Both the position numbers and the translations under genes were made by a program. Under the pieces are notes generated by a model. The model did no database searches and had not been told where the DNA came from. It saw only the letters and a program-made list of their open reading frames with translations. From Miscanthus floridulus (taxonomy: Eukaryota > Streptophyta > Magnoliopsida > Poales > Poaceae), in the NCBI RefSeq assembly GCF_019320115.1, contig NC_089597.1, forward strand, positions 118,364,000 through 118,427,999: 64,000 nucleotides of DNA, in the 5' to 3' direction. Of the stretch, positions 10,830 to 22,699 are shown piece by piece; position 1 is the first letter of the stretch, and each line of letters begins with the position of its first letter.

Positions 10830-11512
10830 ATCTCTCTATTTTTTTATGATTGATGACAACCCAATTAGAGCTTACAAAAGATATGAACTGTAGCTGAGAT
10901 TTTGTCGAGCCATGGGTGTAGAGCCTCCCCCTAAATGTGTGAATGGAGAGCTGAATTCTCAAATTGGCATAAGAGGCCAAGGTTCACACTTTTAGTGAAT
11001 GTGATGGGGCTCCCCCTATTTCCAAGCTCCTGTGGGGTGCTGCACACTGTATCAGGTATATAATCATGAGGCAAATGATAGTTCATGCACTCATGGAATT
11101 TCTGATGCAACAAGATGCAGCACTGTCACTCTTCTACCACAGAGCGTCACTGTCAGACAAAAAGTGTGGCACTGCCACACTGGCTGCAACAACACAGGTT
11201 AAGCCAAGCACCACAGAACAAATAATAATATATAAAAAGATCAACAAACTAGCATAGGTAAATGATAAGTTACACCACACAACGATACATGTCCATATCC
11301 GATACAAATAGAGTACATAGGTAGCATTATTACAATAAATAGAGTTTTGAGCGACCCTCAAACTCACACCTAACAAGCTACACTCAATGAATATGACATG
11401 AAGCTCCTGCTATAGCATGACCAACATGGCGGCGAAAAGAATTGACTCCTCTAATTTCTCCCCCTTTGGCTTTAAGCACCAAAAAGAGAAGAAAATTAGA
11501 GAAGCCAACCAC
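10830..11512 (-). other. Element X 3' untranslated region (copy 1)
   Basis: Read on the minus strand this lies between the end of X's ORF and its 3' LTR. No supported ORF. It ends in the purine tract next to the LTR. Confidence 0.5.
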
Positions 11513-11992
11513 TCACTCCTCATCCGCGTCGATGTTGTCCCAATCAACATCACCACCACTAGCAACATGACCATCACCGCCATCATCGTCGTCGTCGTCA
11601 TCCAAGGACACCACAGCTCTCCATTGGCGATGGGTGGTCAAAGTGTGACACGAGCTGTGCATAGAGCACAAGGTCGACCCCAAGGTCGTCTGGTAGTCGA
11701 ACTCTTCCTCAGTCTCCTCCATTGAATCTGATAAACTGGGCAAGTCATAATGTGGAGGCAGTGGTGGAAGAAGAGGTGGGAGATTTGCGGCTGCACGCAT
11801 CTCCCGTTGCTCCATCTGTGTCTCATATGACCTCTCAGTTGCATAGGTGCACTTTCCAAAGATGGCCTTGACCCATTGCACCATCTTCTTCTTCTTCTTC
11901 TTCTTTACACTTCAAGAAGATTCAGGCACATTAGAGGGAGAGGCAATGGTCTCACTGGCGTTGGCATGTCTTGCCTTCTCAATCTTGTATTG
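11513..11992 (-). pseudogene. Element X ORF, C-terminal part (copy 1)
   Basis: On the minus strand this continues the reading frame broken at 43388: the residues before the G1 insertion end ...FFKDRLHE and this segment resumes QYKIEKARHANASE. It then has a lysine run, MVQWVKAIFGKCTYATERSYE, a proline-rich stretch (LPPLLPPLPPHYDLPSLSD) and an acidic tail with seven consecutive Asp. This is the usual C-terminal layout of grass 'putative plant transposon protein' ORFs (Pfam Transposase_32-like, from memory). A stop and a frame change separate the two halves. Function is unknown. The Lys run comes from a CTT repeat at 11885-11905. Confidence 0.6.
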
Positions 11993-11997
11993 CTCAT

Positions 11998-13234
11998 TAT
12001 TAACGGTAGTTAACAAACATTATAAACCATCAATAGAACTTGAATAAGGACATGAAAATAATCACCAACATAGGTTTAGGGGTTTAAACTAATAAATTCC
12101 ATGAGTTTTTGTCAATCTATGCTTTCTAAAGGGTTTATCCAGAAAACTATCAAGGTGGACCTAGATGTCAGAAGTAATCTTGCTTATCCACAGCGAAAAA
12201 CAACTCCAGAAGATCTAGAGGACACCAGAAGCCAAACCACCGAGACCGTGAGACACCGCCAGGTGAGGCTAGATGGCCCCACTACAGGGCGGTCAGCCTA
12301 TGGGCCCCATTGTCAGCCTCCTCCTTTGAACGTCACTTCTCCACTGCCTTAGGGTTTGCATCTATGTCGTCCATTAAAGTCAATTTGATCCTAAGGCTCA
12401 GAATTGATGCTATAGCCTATATATACCATCCCCGACCCCCCTCCCTCAGACATAAGTCATTCGGTCAAGAAGATAGAAACCCCTAATCATCCTCAGAGCT
12501 CACCATATTCTAGGGTATAGCTAGCTAGGCTAGGTCTAGAGAAAGGCAAGCTTCACTTGGATTCCAGATCTTGTCAAGAGCGTGGCTTGGTATAGCCCCT
12601 TGTATCTTCTTTTGTATCCTTCATTATTCATATATTTTCTACAATTGAATTGACATTGTTCTTAATATTATTCACGTTCCTAGTTATCATGTTCATCATC
12701 TACTTTGATTATATGCTTAGTATAGTTAGATTATCATCATATTCAAGCATAAGTTTGTATAGCGCTCGCTCCAAGGTACCATGGGTGAGTGGTCAACATT
12801 GTTGTAAGCATGGTGCTTATACGTTGTCTACCTGCGGATACACCCTTATATTCTAGGCCATGTGGTAGATCGTGGATGTGACGCTCCCGTTGAGTCCTTT
12901 GTAGTCCATTCCCTGAATATAGGATAAGTAGGATCCAGTTACGCGGAAGACAAGCTCTATTCTTAATCTTCCTTAGTAATATCCCTTATGTATAGATATA
13001 AAGTTGATCTTAGCCATGACTACAAAGTGTAATTACACTAATCAATGTATGCTTTGACTTGTAATTAAGAATGATGAATTATTCCTCTAATATTCTATCT
13101 TAGCCATGCTAATGCCATAGAAAGGAGTACTCTAAGTAATCAATGATCAATTATCATTTACCATTCATATATAAATTTATTTCTTGAACTTACCCCTGTT
13201 ATGAGTAGAGTAATGGTTATGGTTTATTTCTCCA
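11998..13234 (+). repeat. Truncated G1-type LTR (product of the tandem duplication)
   Basis: It begins TATTAACGGTAGTTAAC directly after the G1 target word CTCAT, and matches 15191-16423 throughout. It stops at TCAA instead of continuing to the LTR end. There is no PBS or internal G1 sequence after it, so it is not a separate insertion. Confidence 0.85.
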
Positions 13235-14055
13235 TCAAGAGACTTAACTCTTGAGATGATGGGTGAGTTACTAGCTTCAAGAGATGGTCACAAACCTCCC
13301 GGGGCTGCCACACAAGTTGGCAAGCTCGACGGGCGACGCTCTAGCCGGCTAGGAGCACATTCCAAGGGTAACAAATACAACCACTAGCTAAAATGTGAAC
13401 CAAGTGCTCTTTAGGGTTGGGAAATCAGTGGATCTGCTCTCTAATCGAGTTTGGGACCTTTTTCTCTCAAGGATTGATGGGGAAATCAAAGGGAAAGCTT
13501 GGGAGATCAAGGTCACCAATAGAGAAGAGAGAGAGTGAGCACAAGTCTGTTCCTGCCAGTCTAAATGAGCTAGGCGAGGAAGAAGACCATTGTGAGGGAA
13601 AAGAGAGGAATAAATACCTCCCCTGATCCCAATGGTAGATAGTCGCGGCAGTGCCACGGCTTATCTACGGCGGACCACTATGCAGCATAGCTGTGCCTCA
13701 GGTGCGGCACTACCGCACCAAGCCAGACACCAAGGGATAGAAGGGAGTTAAGCTGGTTGTCTGGCTGGGCTTTGAGGATGCTTTTATGTAAGATTAAGCA
13801 CTTGGTTGCATATGTTGACTTAAGCATTGTGTCCCCCTTTATAGTATGACTTTTCCTATACTCAAATTCAAAATATAAAATGAGATAAACCTCCTTTTGA
13901 GCTTGATGACATCATCTTTTGTAATTGGGGGCTCCTCCATTATGTACAACATTCTCTCTTATGATTCTCCTATTTGTCATCGATAGATCTCATTAGTTCT
14001 CTAATTGCGTGGTCAATATCACCAAAAGCCACAATTAGGGATTGATTGCACTTTC
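13235..14055 (-). repeat. Element X 3' LTR fragment (copy 2)
   Basis: Matches 9998-10829. On the minus strand it begins TGAAAGTGCAATCAATCC, preceded by the tract AAAAATGGGGAGAT, a better-preserved polypurine tract than in copy 1. The outer ~450 bp of the LTR are missing, because the duplication starts inside it. Confidence 0.7.
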
Positions 14056-15185
14056 AATCTCCCCATTTTTAGTGATTGATGACAACCCATTTAGAGCTTA
14101 CAAAAGATATGAAATGTAGCTGAGATTTTATCGAGCCATGGTGTAGAGCCTACCCCTAAATGTGTGAATGGAGAGCTGAATTCTCAAATTGGCATAAGAG
14201 GCCAAGGTCAACACTTTTAGTGAATGTGATGGGGCTCCCCCTACATCCCTGCTCTGTGGGGTGCTACACACTGTGTCACGTATATAATCATGAGGCAAAT
14301 GACAGTTCATGCACTCAAGGAATTTCTGATGCAACAGGGTGCAGCACTGTCGCTCTTCTACCATAGAGCGGCACTACCAGGTAGAAAGTGGCACTGCCGC
14401 ACTAGCTACAATAGCACAGGTTAAGGCAAGCACCACACAACAAATAATAATATATAAAAAGATCAACAAACTAGCATAGGTAAATGACAAGCTATAGCAC
14501 ACAACGATAGATGCCCATATTGATACAAATAGAGTACTTAGGTAGCATTATTGCAACAAAATAGAGTTTTGAGCGACCCTCAAACTCACACCTAACAAGC
14601 TACTCTCAACGAATATGACATGAAGCTCCTGCTGCAGCACGACCAACATGGCATCAAAAAGAATCGACTCCTCTAATTTCTCCCCCTTTCGCATTAAGCA
14701 CCAAAAAGAGAAGAAAATTAGAGAAGCCAACCACTCACTCCTCATCCTCATCGATGTTGTCCCAATCAACATCATCACCACTAGCAACACGACCATCACT
14801 GCCATCATTGTCGTCATCGTCGTCTGAGGACACCACAACCCTCCCTTAGCAATGGGTGGTCAAAGTGTGATGCGAGCTACGCATAGAGCGCAAGGTCGTC
14901 TGGTAGTCAAACTCTTCTTCAGTCTCCATAGAATCTGATAAACTAGGCAAGTCATAATGTGGAGGAGGTGGTGGTGGAGGAAGAGGTGGGGGATTTGTGG
15001 CTACACGCATCTCTCACTGCTCCATCTGTGTCTCATATGACCTCTCAGCTACATAGGTGCACTTGCCAAAGATGGCCTTGACCCATTGCACCATCTTGTT
15101 CTTCTTCTTCTTCTTTACACTTCGAGAAGATTGAGGCAATGGTCTAACTAGCCTTGGCATGTCTTGCCTTCTCAATCTTGTATTG
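14056..15185 (-). pseudogene. Element X ORF C-terminal part and 3' region (copy 2)
   Basis: The minus-strand coding end at about 14745-15185 is homologous to 11513-11992 but carries more damage: a stop after HAKAS, a small deletion, a frame change before MVQWVKAIFGKCTYVAE, and a stop after METQMEQ. The remainder (14056-14740) is the 3' untranslated region. As in copy 1 it directly abuts the G1 target word CTCAT (15186-15190). Confidence 0.55.
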
Positions 15186-15190
15186 CTCAT

Positions 15191-16752
15191 TGTTAACGGT
15201 AGTTAACAAACATTATAAACCATCAATAGAACTTGAATAAGGGCATGAAAATAATCATCAACATAGGTTTAGGGGTTTAAACTAATAAATTCTATGAGTT
15301 TTGGTCAATCTATGCTTTCTATAGAGTTTATCAAGAAAACTATCAAGGTGGACCTAGATGTCAGAAGTAATCGCGCTTATCCATGGCGAAAACAACTCTA
15401 GAAGGTTCCAGAGGACATCAGAAGCCAAACCACCGAAGACCACAAGACACCGCCAGGTGGGGCGTGCCGGCCCCACCTATAAGCCGACTAGCCTATGGGC
15501 CCCACTGTTAGCCTCCTCCTTTGAACGTCAGTTCTCCACCACCTTAGGGTTTGCATCTACGTTGTCCTTTAAAGTCGGTTTGATCCGAGGGCTCAGAATT
15601 GATGCTACAGCCTATATATACCAGCCCCTACCCCCCTCCCTTAGGCATAAGTCATTCAATCAAGAAGACATAAACCCTAATCATCCTTAGAGCTCCACCA
15701 TCTTCTAGGGTATAGCTAGTAGGCTAGGTCTAGAGAAAGGCAAGCTTCACTTGGATTCCAGATCTTGTCAAGAGCGTGGCTTGGTATAGCCCCTTGTATC
15801 TTATTTTGTATCCTTCATTATTCATATATTTGCTACAATTAAATTGACATTGTTCTTAATATTATTCATGTTCCTAGTTATCATGTTCATCATCTACTTT
15901 GATTATATGCTTAGTATAGTTAGATTATCATCATGTTCAAGCATAAGTTTGTATAGTGCTCGCTCTAAGGTACCATGGGTGAGTGGTCAACATTGTGTAA
16001 GCGTGGTGCTTATACGTTGTCTACCTATGGATACACCTTATATTCTAGGCCATGTGGTAGATCATGGATGTGACACTCCCATTGAGTCCTTTGTAGTCCA
16101 CTCCCCGAATATAGGACAAGTAGGATCTAGTTATGAAGGAAGACAAGCTCTGTTCTCAATCTTCCCTAGTAATATCCTTTATGTGTAGATATGAAGTTGA
16201 TCTTAGCCATGACTACTAAGTGTAATTACACTAATCAACGTATGCTTTGACTTGTAATTAAGAATGATGAATTATTCCTCTAATATTCTACTTAGCCATG
16301 CTAATGCCATAGAAATGAGTACTCTGAGTAATCAATGATCAGTTATCATTTACCATTCATATATATTTATTTCTTGACTTACCCCTGTTATGAGTAGAGT
16401 AATGGTTATGGTTTATTTCTCCATCAAAAGTATAAGTTATCAATATATTCCAATTGCCCGTCCTTCTCTATGGTAAAAATATAAATAACGATACCTGAAA
16501 TACTCCCGGGAGAAGTGCTACAATGGTATATTATCTGTGCGCTTGTTGATACCTTTCATATATATACATTCTTTCTAGTCACATAAAATACTAAAGTACT
16601 TCTTAGTGTCATTCTAGAGGTGGCACTAGCTAGTACCTATAAGCATATCTGTCATCATCACTAGGGATGATAACTTAGTAAAAGTGATGCTAAGAAATGT
16701 CAACAACATTTGGTGGCTACTTAAATAAGTGATAAGTTAATAAATACCAACA
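15191..16752 (+). repeat. G1 5' LTR
   Basis: Starts TGTTAACGGTAGTTAAC and ends AATAAATACCAACA. A promoter-like region contains GGGGCG...CCGGCCCC (about 15457), GGGCCCCAC, and CCTATATATACCAG (TATA, about 15611). Confidence 0.92.
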
Positions 16753-16760
16753 AGCATTTC

Positions 16761-16778
16761 TGGCGCCGTTGCTGGAGA
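16761..16778 (+). other. G1 primer-binding site (tRNA-Asp)
   Basis: TGGCGCCGTTGCTGGAGA lies eight bases after the LTR and matches the complement of the tRNA-Asp 3' end with two mismatches. Confidence 0.85.
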
Positions 16779-16903
16779 AGGTAGCTGGGCATCAGGAAAT
16801 ATTGATAAACTTATACCTATTCGTTGGTGTTTTGTAAACCAAACTAGTAAATTTATATGATTGTCTTGCTGCTCTAGGAAGATGATGGTAGCATCCAATA
16901 GAC

Positions 16904-18028
16904 ATGAGGATTTATATTGGTTTAGGCCAGAGCCCTACGTCTAGTCTTAGAAATGATCGAGTGCGTGTTCCTCGCTTAAATGCTCTGAAGTTCTTACAAT
17001 GGGGGGTGCAAGAATGGTAGAAGGTCCTATGCTAGGCGAAGGGCTGCTCGAAGTGAAGATCCAGGAGCCCCACTACAATGGTGAATGAATGGAATGGTAG
17101 AGGATTTAGAATCTTCCCCAAGATGGGTGCCCTAGCTTCCCTTATATAAGTTCGGGACTAGGGCTTATACAAAGTGGAGGTTCTCCTGATCGAAGGGTCA
17201 AGAGCTTGAGGGAGGGCCTAGCTAACTTGGCTTGCAAGCTATGCCGTCTTCTGGTGCATGTCCAGTCATGGCTATCATCATGGTCTTCTAGTTGCGTTGC
17301 GATAGGGTGTAGCATTGCGCTACTGTGCCAACCATGGTGGCACTATAGCCTCGACGGTGGTTCGTCAGCCGTCCTGTGCAACGCGGTGTCCGCCATGGAC
17401 TTCGTCATAATCTCTTGGTTCCTAGGGGTATCGTACCCAAAGTAGGTAGCTGCCCCAGGTCGTCATTTGCTTGGTCACTTTGTGGGGATAAGGGCCATGA
17501 CCCCGATCATCGAGGTCGGGGCACTCTGCCGGTCTAGATGGACTTTTCGGCGAGCCCCTTGTCATGGATCTCTATCCCGTAGTGGATGTGATCGTATAAG
17601 CGTCTAGTCCGTCTGTATTTGGACGATGGGTGTTGTACACATTGCCACCATTGTGCAGTGTTTTCTCATCGGTGCGGCATGGCACAGGGATGGTGTCTGA
17701 CCGGGCCAAGGTGACTGCCATCCCCTTGGTCCTTGTAGGGTCAGTGCGGCGTGCTCATTCTTATCAGAGTAGGCACACTTGTCTAGGCTCAACCCTTCTC
17801 GTTCCTTCTTGGGGTCGTGACTAGGGAGAGGACGTGCACCCTTTGAGCATCGTGCGACTAAGGCGGGAGGAAGGGGTCATAGCTAGCCCTGGCCTTAGTG
17901 TCTGGCCCGCTCCACTTGGCTTTTGTTGGGCCTCGGTCATTTGGGCCCTTGCTAACTATTACGTTGCAGGCCACATGGCCTGCTAACTAATCGGTGCCTT
18001 GAGACACCCCGGGGTTACAACCCCAACA
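16904..18028 (-). mobile_element. Probable solo LTR of another retrotransposon, inside G1
   Basis: The minus strand reads TGTTGGGGTTGTAACCCC ... CCAATATAAATCCTCA, so the ends are TG...CA. A TATATAAG box lies at about 17150 on the minus strand. The block is richer in GC than the surrounding G1 sequence and separates G1's leader from gag. The flanking 5-mers (AGACA, CTATT) do not match, so the exact ends or the duplication have been lost. The small ORFs in it are not supported. Confidence 0.55.
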
Positions 18029-18118
18029 CTATTGATGTGATCGAGAAAACCATTAACCTCTGCTCAAATAGGCTTACCGTTGTTCTATCTACTTTTTATA
18101 TCTTATGTAGGGTAATGT

Positions 18119-19611
18119 ATGACCGGTTTTGACCTTCTAACAAACTACATTGAAGATCTAGAAGCATTAATCAGGAGAACTAGAGCTAAACTCAAGAAAG
18201 TTTTAGCTTTAGAATTGAAAGACAACCAGACCAGGCATAGCTTAACACCAGTTTTCGAAGCCATGGCTGATAAGACTCTCTATGAGTTCTCTGCTCCAAC
18301 TACAGCCAACATCCATACTAGACCGGCAATCAATGTCAGAGACAATGGATTTGAGCTCAATCCAACTCTCATAAACATGGTGCAAGCTAGCCAGTTTTGT
18401 GGAAAGGCCTATGAAGATAAGAGTGCTCATCTCTAACACTTCCTAGAGATCTGCAGCACTTTCACCATCAAAGGAGTATCTAGAGACACCATATTACTCC
18501 GCCTCTTCCCATTCTCACTTTTGGGGAAGTTGAAGCAATAGTTCTACGCCAATAAAGATAGAAATATTACATGGGATAACTGCTCCACTGTTTTCCTAGC
18601 AAAGTTCCTTCCCATGAGCAAGACCAATGCTCTACATGGGAGAACGCTTTTAAGATTACATATCAGAATGTCCTCATCATGGGATGGAGAATTGGCTGCT
18701 CATGTAGACTTTCTACCATGGGTTGACAAATAGTAGCCATGAGAATATGGATGTTGTTGCAGGAGGTGCGTTCCTGTCACTCACAATCCTAGGTGCAACA
18801 GCTCTCGTGGCGAAGATCGCCTCCAACCAAGGTTAGAATGAAGAACGTCTTTAGACTCGCAAAAGAGGGGGTGTATGCATCAACTTAAAGAGGTAGACAT
18901 GTTGTCTGCCAAGATGGATATACTCATGAAGAAGCTTGAAGATTGAGCTAATGAGAAGCAAGAAGTCATGCACATCCATGATTCCCACATGACCTGTGAA
19001 GAATGTGAAAACACCAGGCATTCAGGGAACAATTGTCTTAAAACCCATGAGGATGTGAACTTCATCAACAACAACAACTATCGTCCTCAATAGAATCAAG
19101 GATGGAACTAGCAACAAAGGCTAAACTTCCAAGGTAATTACCAAGGTAACTATCAAGGTAATAATTTTAATAATTTCAATAATCAACCACCCTTGAGAGA
19201 GTTAATTTCTAGCCAAGCTAAAATTATGGAGGGCTTATCTAGAAAATTAGCTTCCACTGATAAAATCTTATAAAGCATAAACAATAGAATGTATAGTTTC
19301 TCCTCTGGCATTAAAAACCAGCATAGCTTTAATAAAATGATAGAATCACAAATAGCTCAACTGTTGGCCGCTGTTCCTCCGACTAACAAAGGTAAGATTC
19401 TGAGGCAACCAAAAGATCTAGAAACTACAAATCTTGTAGATATTCACAATGTAGCATACTACTACATGGAGCCATCGACGGGAAGGTGGATAGATTATTC
19501 CTTGCCAGAAAAGAAAGGTGATTCCAGAAGACCTATCATCCCTATCGCCATTGGACCATATATTTTCCAAGATGTTGTCTGTGACTTCGGAGCAAGTGTC
19601 AACATCATGCA
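18119..19611 (+). pseudogene. G1 gag polyprotein remnant up to protease active site
   Basis: Athila-type capsid motifs are visible in pieces across frames: MADKTLYEFSAPT, FELNPTLINMVQASQFCGKA, HFLEICSTFTIKGVSRD, RLFPFSLLGKLKQ, and FYANKDRNITWDNCST. A CCHC zinc knuckle (CEECENTRHSGNNC, CX2CX4HX4C) follows at about 18995, then an Asn/Gln-rich linker. The 3' end (CDFGASVNIM) is the protease active-site loop, cut by G2. At least eight in-frame stops (many TAG) and several frameshifts make it non-functional. Confidence 0.8.
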
Positions 19612-21065
19612 TGTTGGCATTTCTTAGCATCACTCTTTACTAAGTTGTCATCCCTAGCAATGATGACAAAAATGTATTGTTGGTAATTATTGAGAACACT
19701 TATAAATTTATATATATTAAGTAATCCACAAGCGCACATATAATATACCATTGTAGCATTTCTACCGGGAGTATGCCATGTATCTTTATTTATATTTTCT
19801 ACAGGGAGGAGCTATGGGGTGGCTAGAGATATTGACAAATATGCATACTTATGACAAGATCATTAACTCTCATGCTATAGCAGGGGTAAGTCAAATGATA
19901 AATAAATAATAAGTGTAAAGCATTGATAGTAATCCAGAGATAGAAATAGATACTCATAAATGTAGTATGGCTAGGCAGGAGATTAATTAAGAGAAAATAT
20001 TCCTAAGTCATTTCTTATTTACTAAGTCTCTTGTACACTCTAGTATATAAACTTTGATCTATAGCATAACCAACATATCTATGCATAAGGAACAATACTA
20101 AGGAAGATCAAGAACAGAGGTTGACTCCCTTCGCAATCGGGTTCTACTTGTTCTACAAATGGGGAGTGGACTACAAAAGACTCAATGAGAGTGTCACACT
20201 CGTGATCTACCACATGACCTATAGTGTAGAGTGCATCCGCAGGTAAACAATATTTAAGCACCACGCTTACATAATATCGACCACTTAACCCACTTGAGTA
20301 TTGAGCTAAGCGCTTTGTGAACATATGTATAAATTCATCATCAATCATGACTATATCAAGCATATAACCAGAGCAAACTAGGAACATAGTGAGTAGAAAC
20401 ATAGTATTGAAGTAGCACAAAGTCGAAATATAAAGGGATATAATGGCTTTACCAGCCTCCAGACGGTGAATCCGGAATCCTGAGCAATAGCCCAAACTCT
20501 ACTTAAATCTTGCTAGCTAGCCTATACTAGAACTTTAAAGAATTAGAGCTCTACTCTCTTCTCTCTGAAAACCCTAATTTCTGATTTGATCTTGACTTAT
20601 AATCGAATGCCTCAGGGAGAGGGATGGGGCTGGTATATATAGTCTAGAGCATCAATTCTAGGCCCTTGGATCAAACCGACTTGAATAAATGGCATAGATA
20701 CAATCTAGGAGGCGGTGGAGGAACCGACATTGAAGCGGAGGCTGACATGTGGGCCTAGGGGGCCGACTGTCCTGTAGGTGGGGCCGGTTGGCCCCACCTA
20801 GAGGACTCTCGATCCCCACTTTGGTGGAGTGTCTATTGGTGTCCTCTAGAACCTTCTAAAGTTGTTTACGCCGCTAATAAGCGCAATTTTATTTGTCGTT
20901 TTTATCCACCTTGATGATTTTCTAGATAAACCCTGCTAAAAACACAGATTCACCAAAACTTATGGAAATTGTCAGTTTAAACCCCAAAGTCTATGTTGGT
21001 GATCATTTTCATGCATGATTTCAAGTTATATTGATAGTTCATGATGGAGGTAACTACCGTCAACA
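19612..21065 (-). repeat. G2 3' LTR
   Basis: On the minus strand it starts TGTTGACGGTAGTTACC and ends GAAATGCCAACA. It includes the palindrome GGGGCCGGTTGGCCCC (20780-20795) and a TATATATACCAGCCCC box (about 20640). It is 56 bp longer than the 5' LTR, mainly because that copy has a deletion. Confidence 0.9.
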
Positions 21066-21080
21066 AACTCCCCCAAGCTT
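21066..21080 (-). other. G2 polypurine tract
   Basis: The minus strand reads AAGCTTGGGGGAGTT immediately before the 3' LTR, the primer site for plus-strand synthesis. Confidence 0.8.
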
Positions 21081-22699
21081 AAGCTTTGCTCATCCTTGAG
21101 CAATGCCAAATTTAGCAATGGATCAGGAGTTGCATCAATATTTTCACTCCTCAAAAGTGCACATGCGTTCAAACAAGAATTCTCCTCTAGATTAGAACAA
21201 ACTGATTTGACTTTCCAACTTACCCATGTTACCTTCATCCATGGGACTTGTAGCTTTCACTTGGGTCTTGAGCAATTGAAAGACAGAACGATCAAGTCAA
21301 GCACTATGTCTTAAGTTCTTTGCTCAACCATTATTCTAGAGTGTGTTTTATAAGTTTTCAAAATAAAACTCAGAGATTCTATTATATGACACTCTCAAGT
21401 CTCTCAAATATGTGGTATTTGTGGATCCTCACCAAGGCAACAATGATGTTATGCCTTTCTTCCTACAACTAAGGCTTATGTGGAGCTCATAGGAATGGTG
21501 ATAACATGAAAGAGCATACTTGTAATACATATATTGTAAAGTCAAACAACGGATCTAAAGAGAGTTGAGTCATACAATCAAATCAAGATGTGCATGTGTG
21601 TGGATATATGGTGGATATATATAGTGGCTAGCCTAATTCTACTATGCTCCTTGAAAACTTATCTCTCTTTTGGCACTTAGAAATATTTGCAAGAAAACAT
21701 GGGCTATCGTATTCATCTCTTTATTTTTTAGGTGGGCATCTAAGTACCCATTGTTTGGATAATTCGGACACTTGTCCATTTTTTCCAATATTTTCTTTTT
21801 TTTCTTCTCTTTTTTTTATGAATAACTTTTGCACAGCCCATGCCTCTTATCAAAACTTTTGAGAGATAGTAACAATAACTTGGAGCATTTTATTTGGTGG
21901 AAAACCTATAAAACATATTTTTTGGTGTTCACTCCCAGTGTAGGAGTCAAACATTTTTGGGTGGATCTAGTTGGAATAGCATGCTTTTGCGCCTACCCCT
22001 AGTGTAGGAGTAGTGCATATGTGGTGGTGTGTACGTGATCTTGATTTTAAGAGCATGACAAACCTCTCATAAGAATCAACAAAGCTTGACCAAACTCAAT
22101 ACAAAACAAGTAGCATATATGAGTGGTAGCTTTCCTAGCCTAAATATCAGTATGTTTGGCTTTGGTAGGAATTCAAGCTTTGTCATACAGAAACTCATCA
22201 TGTTGCCTTTTATGTTTTTCAAAAGAAATCTCTAGAATTTAGTATTACTTGGAACAAGATAAATAGCAGCTCAGACCTTCTCATATCATATCCATCAATT
22301 ACCTACACTTAGATCAAGCATATGCTACCCACGAGTTTCAAGTTCAGAGCAAATTCTCATATCAAAACAGTCACATCCAAAACTCAAGAGAATTCAAGGC
22401 TAAAAACTAGGTACTTGAAAGGAATTACAATAGAGCAATTATTCATCATTTCCATTATGAGTCATCATCTTCAAGTTCTTTTTATTTATTCAACTCTTAA
22501 AAATAGAAATTAAAGCAAACTTTATACACACTCTTTTTATTTGATTTTCATCATTTTTTAGATCACACCTTACTATAAATAAAAGCTAAAGACAGATTTT
22601 TATTTTGTTTTTGAGTTATGCATTTTTTAAATATATATAAGACAAACTCAAAAATAAATAAAGAAAAGGAATAAAATACTAGGAAAGAAAACTTACCTT
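21081..22699 (-). other. G2 3' untranslated region, no gene seen
   Basis: AT-rich DNA shared with G1 (about 40390-41820) and in part with G3 (about 37400-38434). It has no supported ORF. Conserved words include GCACAGCCCATGCCT and CCTACACTGGGAGTG-like blocks in all three elements. Confidence 0.7.

Larger units (their letters stand above)
9998..13234. repeat. Tandem segmental duplication, copy 1 (about 3.2 kb)
   Basis: This copy starts TCAAGAGACTTAACTC and contains most of X's 3' LTR, X's 3' coding end, the G1 target site and the first ~1.24 kb of a G1 LTR. It is colinear with 13235-16423. The junction between copies joins LTR sequence (TTTCTCCATCAA) to X sequence (TCAAGAGACTTAAC) at a shared TCAA. 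Copies differ by scattered substitutions and small indels. Confidence 0.88.
13235..16423. repeat. Tandem segmental duplication, copy 2
   Basis: Second copy of the 3.2-kb unit, which leads without a break into the rest of the G1 5' LTR at 16424. It is about 48 bp shorter than copy 1, owing to several small indels. Confidence 0.88.

Noticed and set aside
11998..13234. A third G1-like LTR, suggesting another insertion
   Set aside because: It ends at the TCAA duplication junction, has no PBS, and is colinear with 15191-16423, so it is part of the tandem duplication.
16761..16778. tRNA-Asp-like sequence
   Set aside because: Only 18 bases complementary to the tRNA 3' end. It is a retrotransposon primer-binding site, not a tRNA gene.
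16904..18028. Full confidence in a solo LTR
   Set aside because: The TG...CA ends and TATA are present, but the flanking 5-mers (AGACA, CTATT) do not match, so it is kept only as probable.
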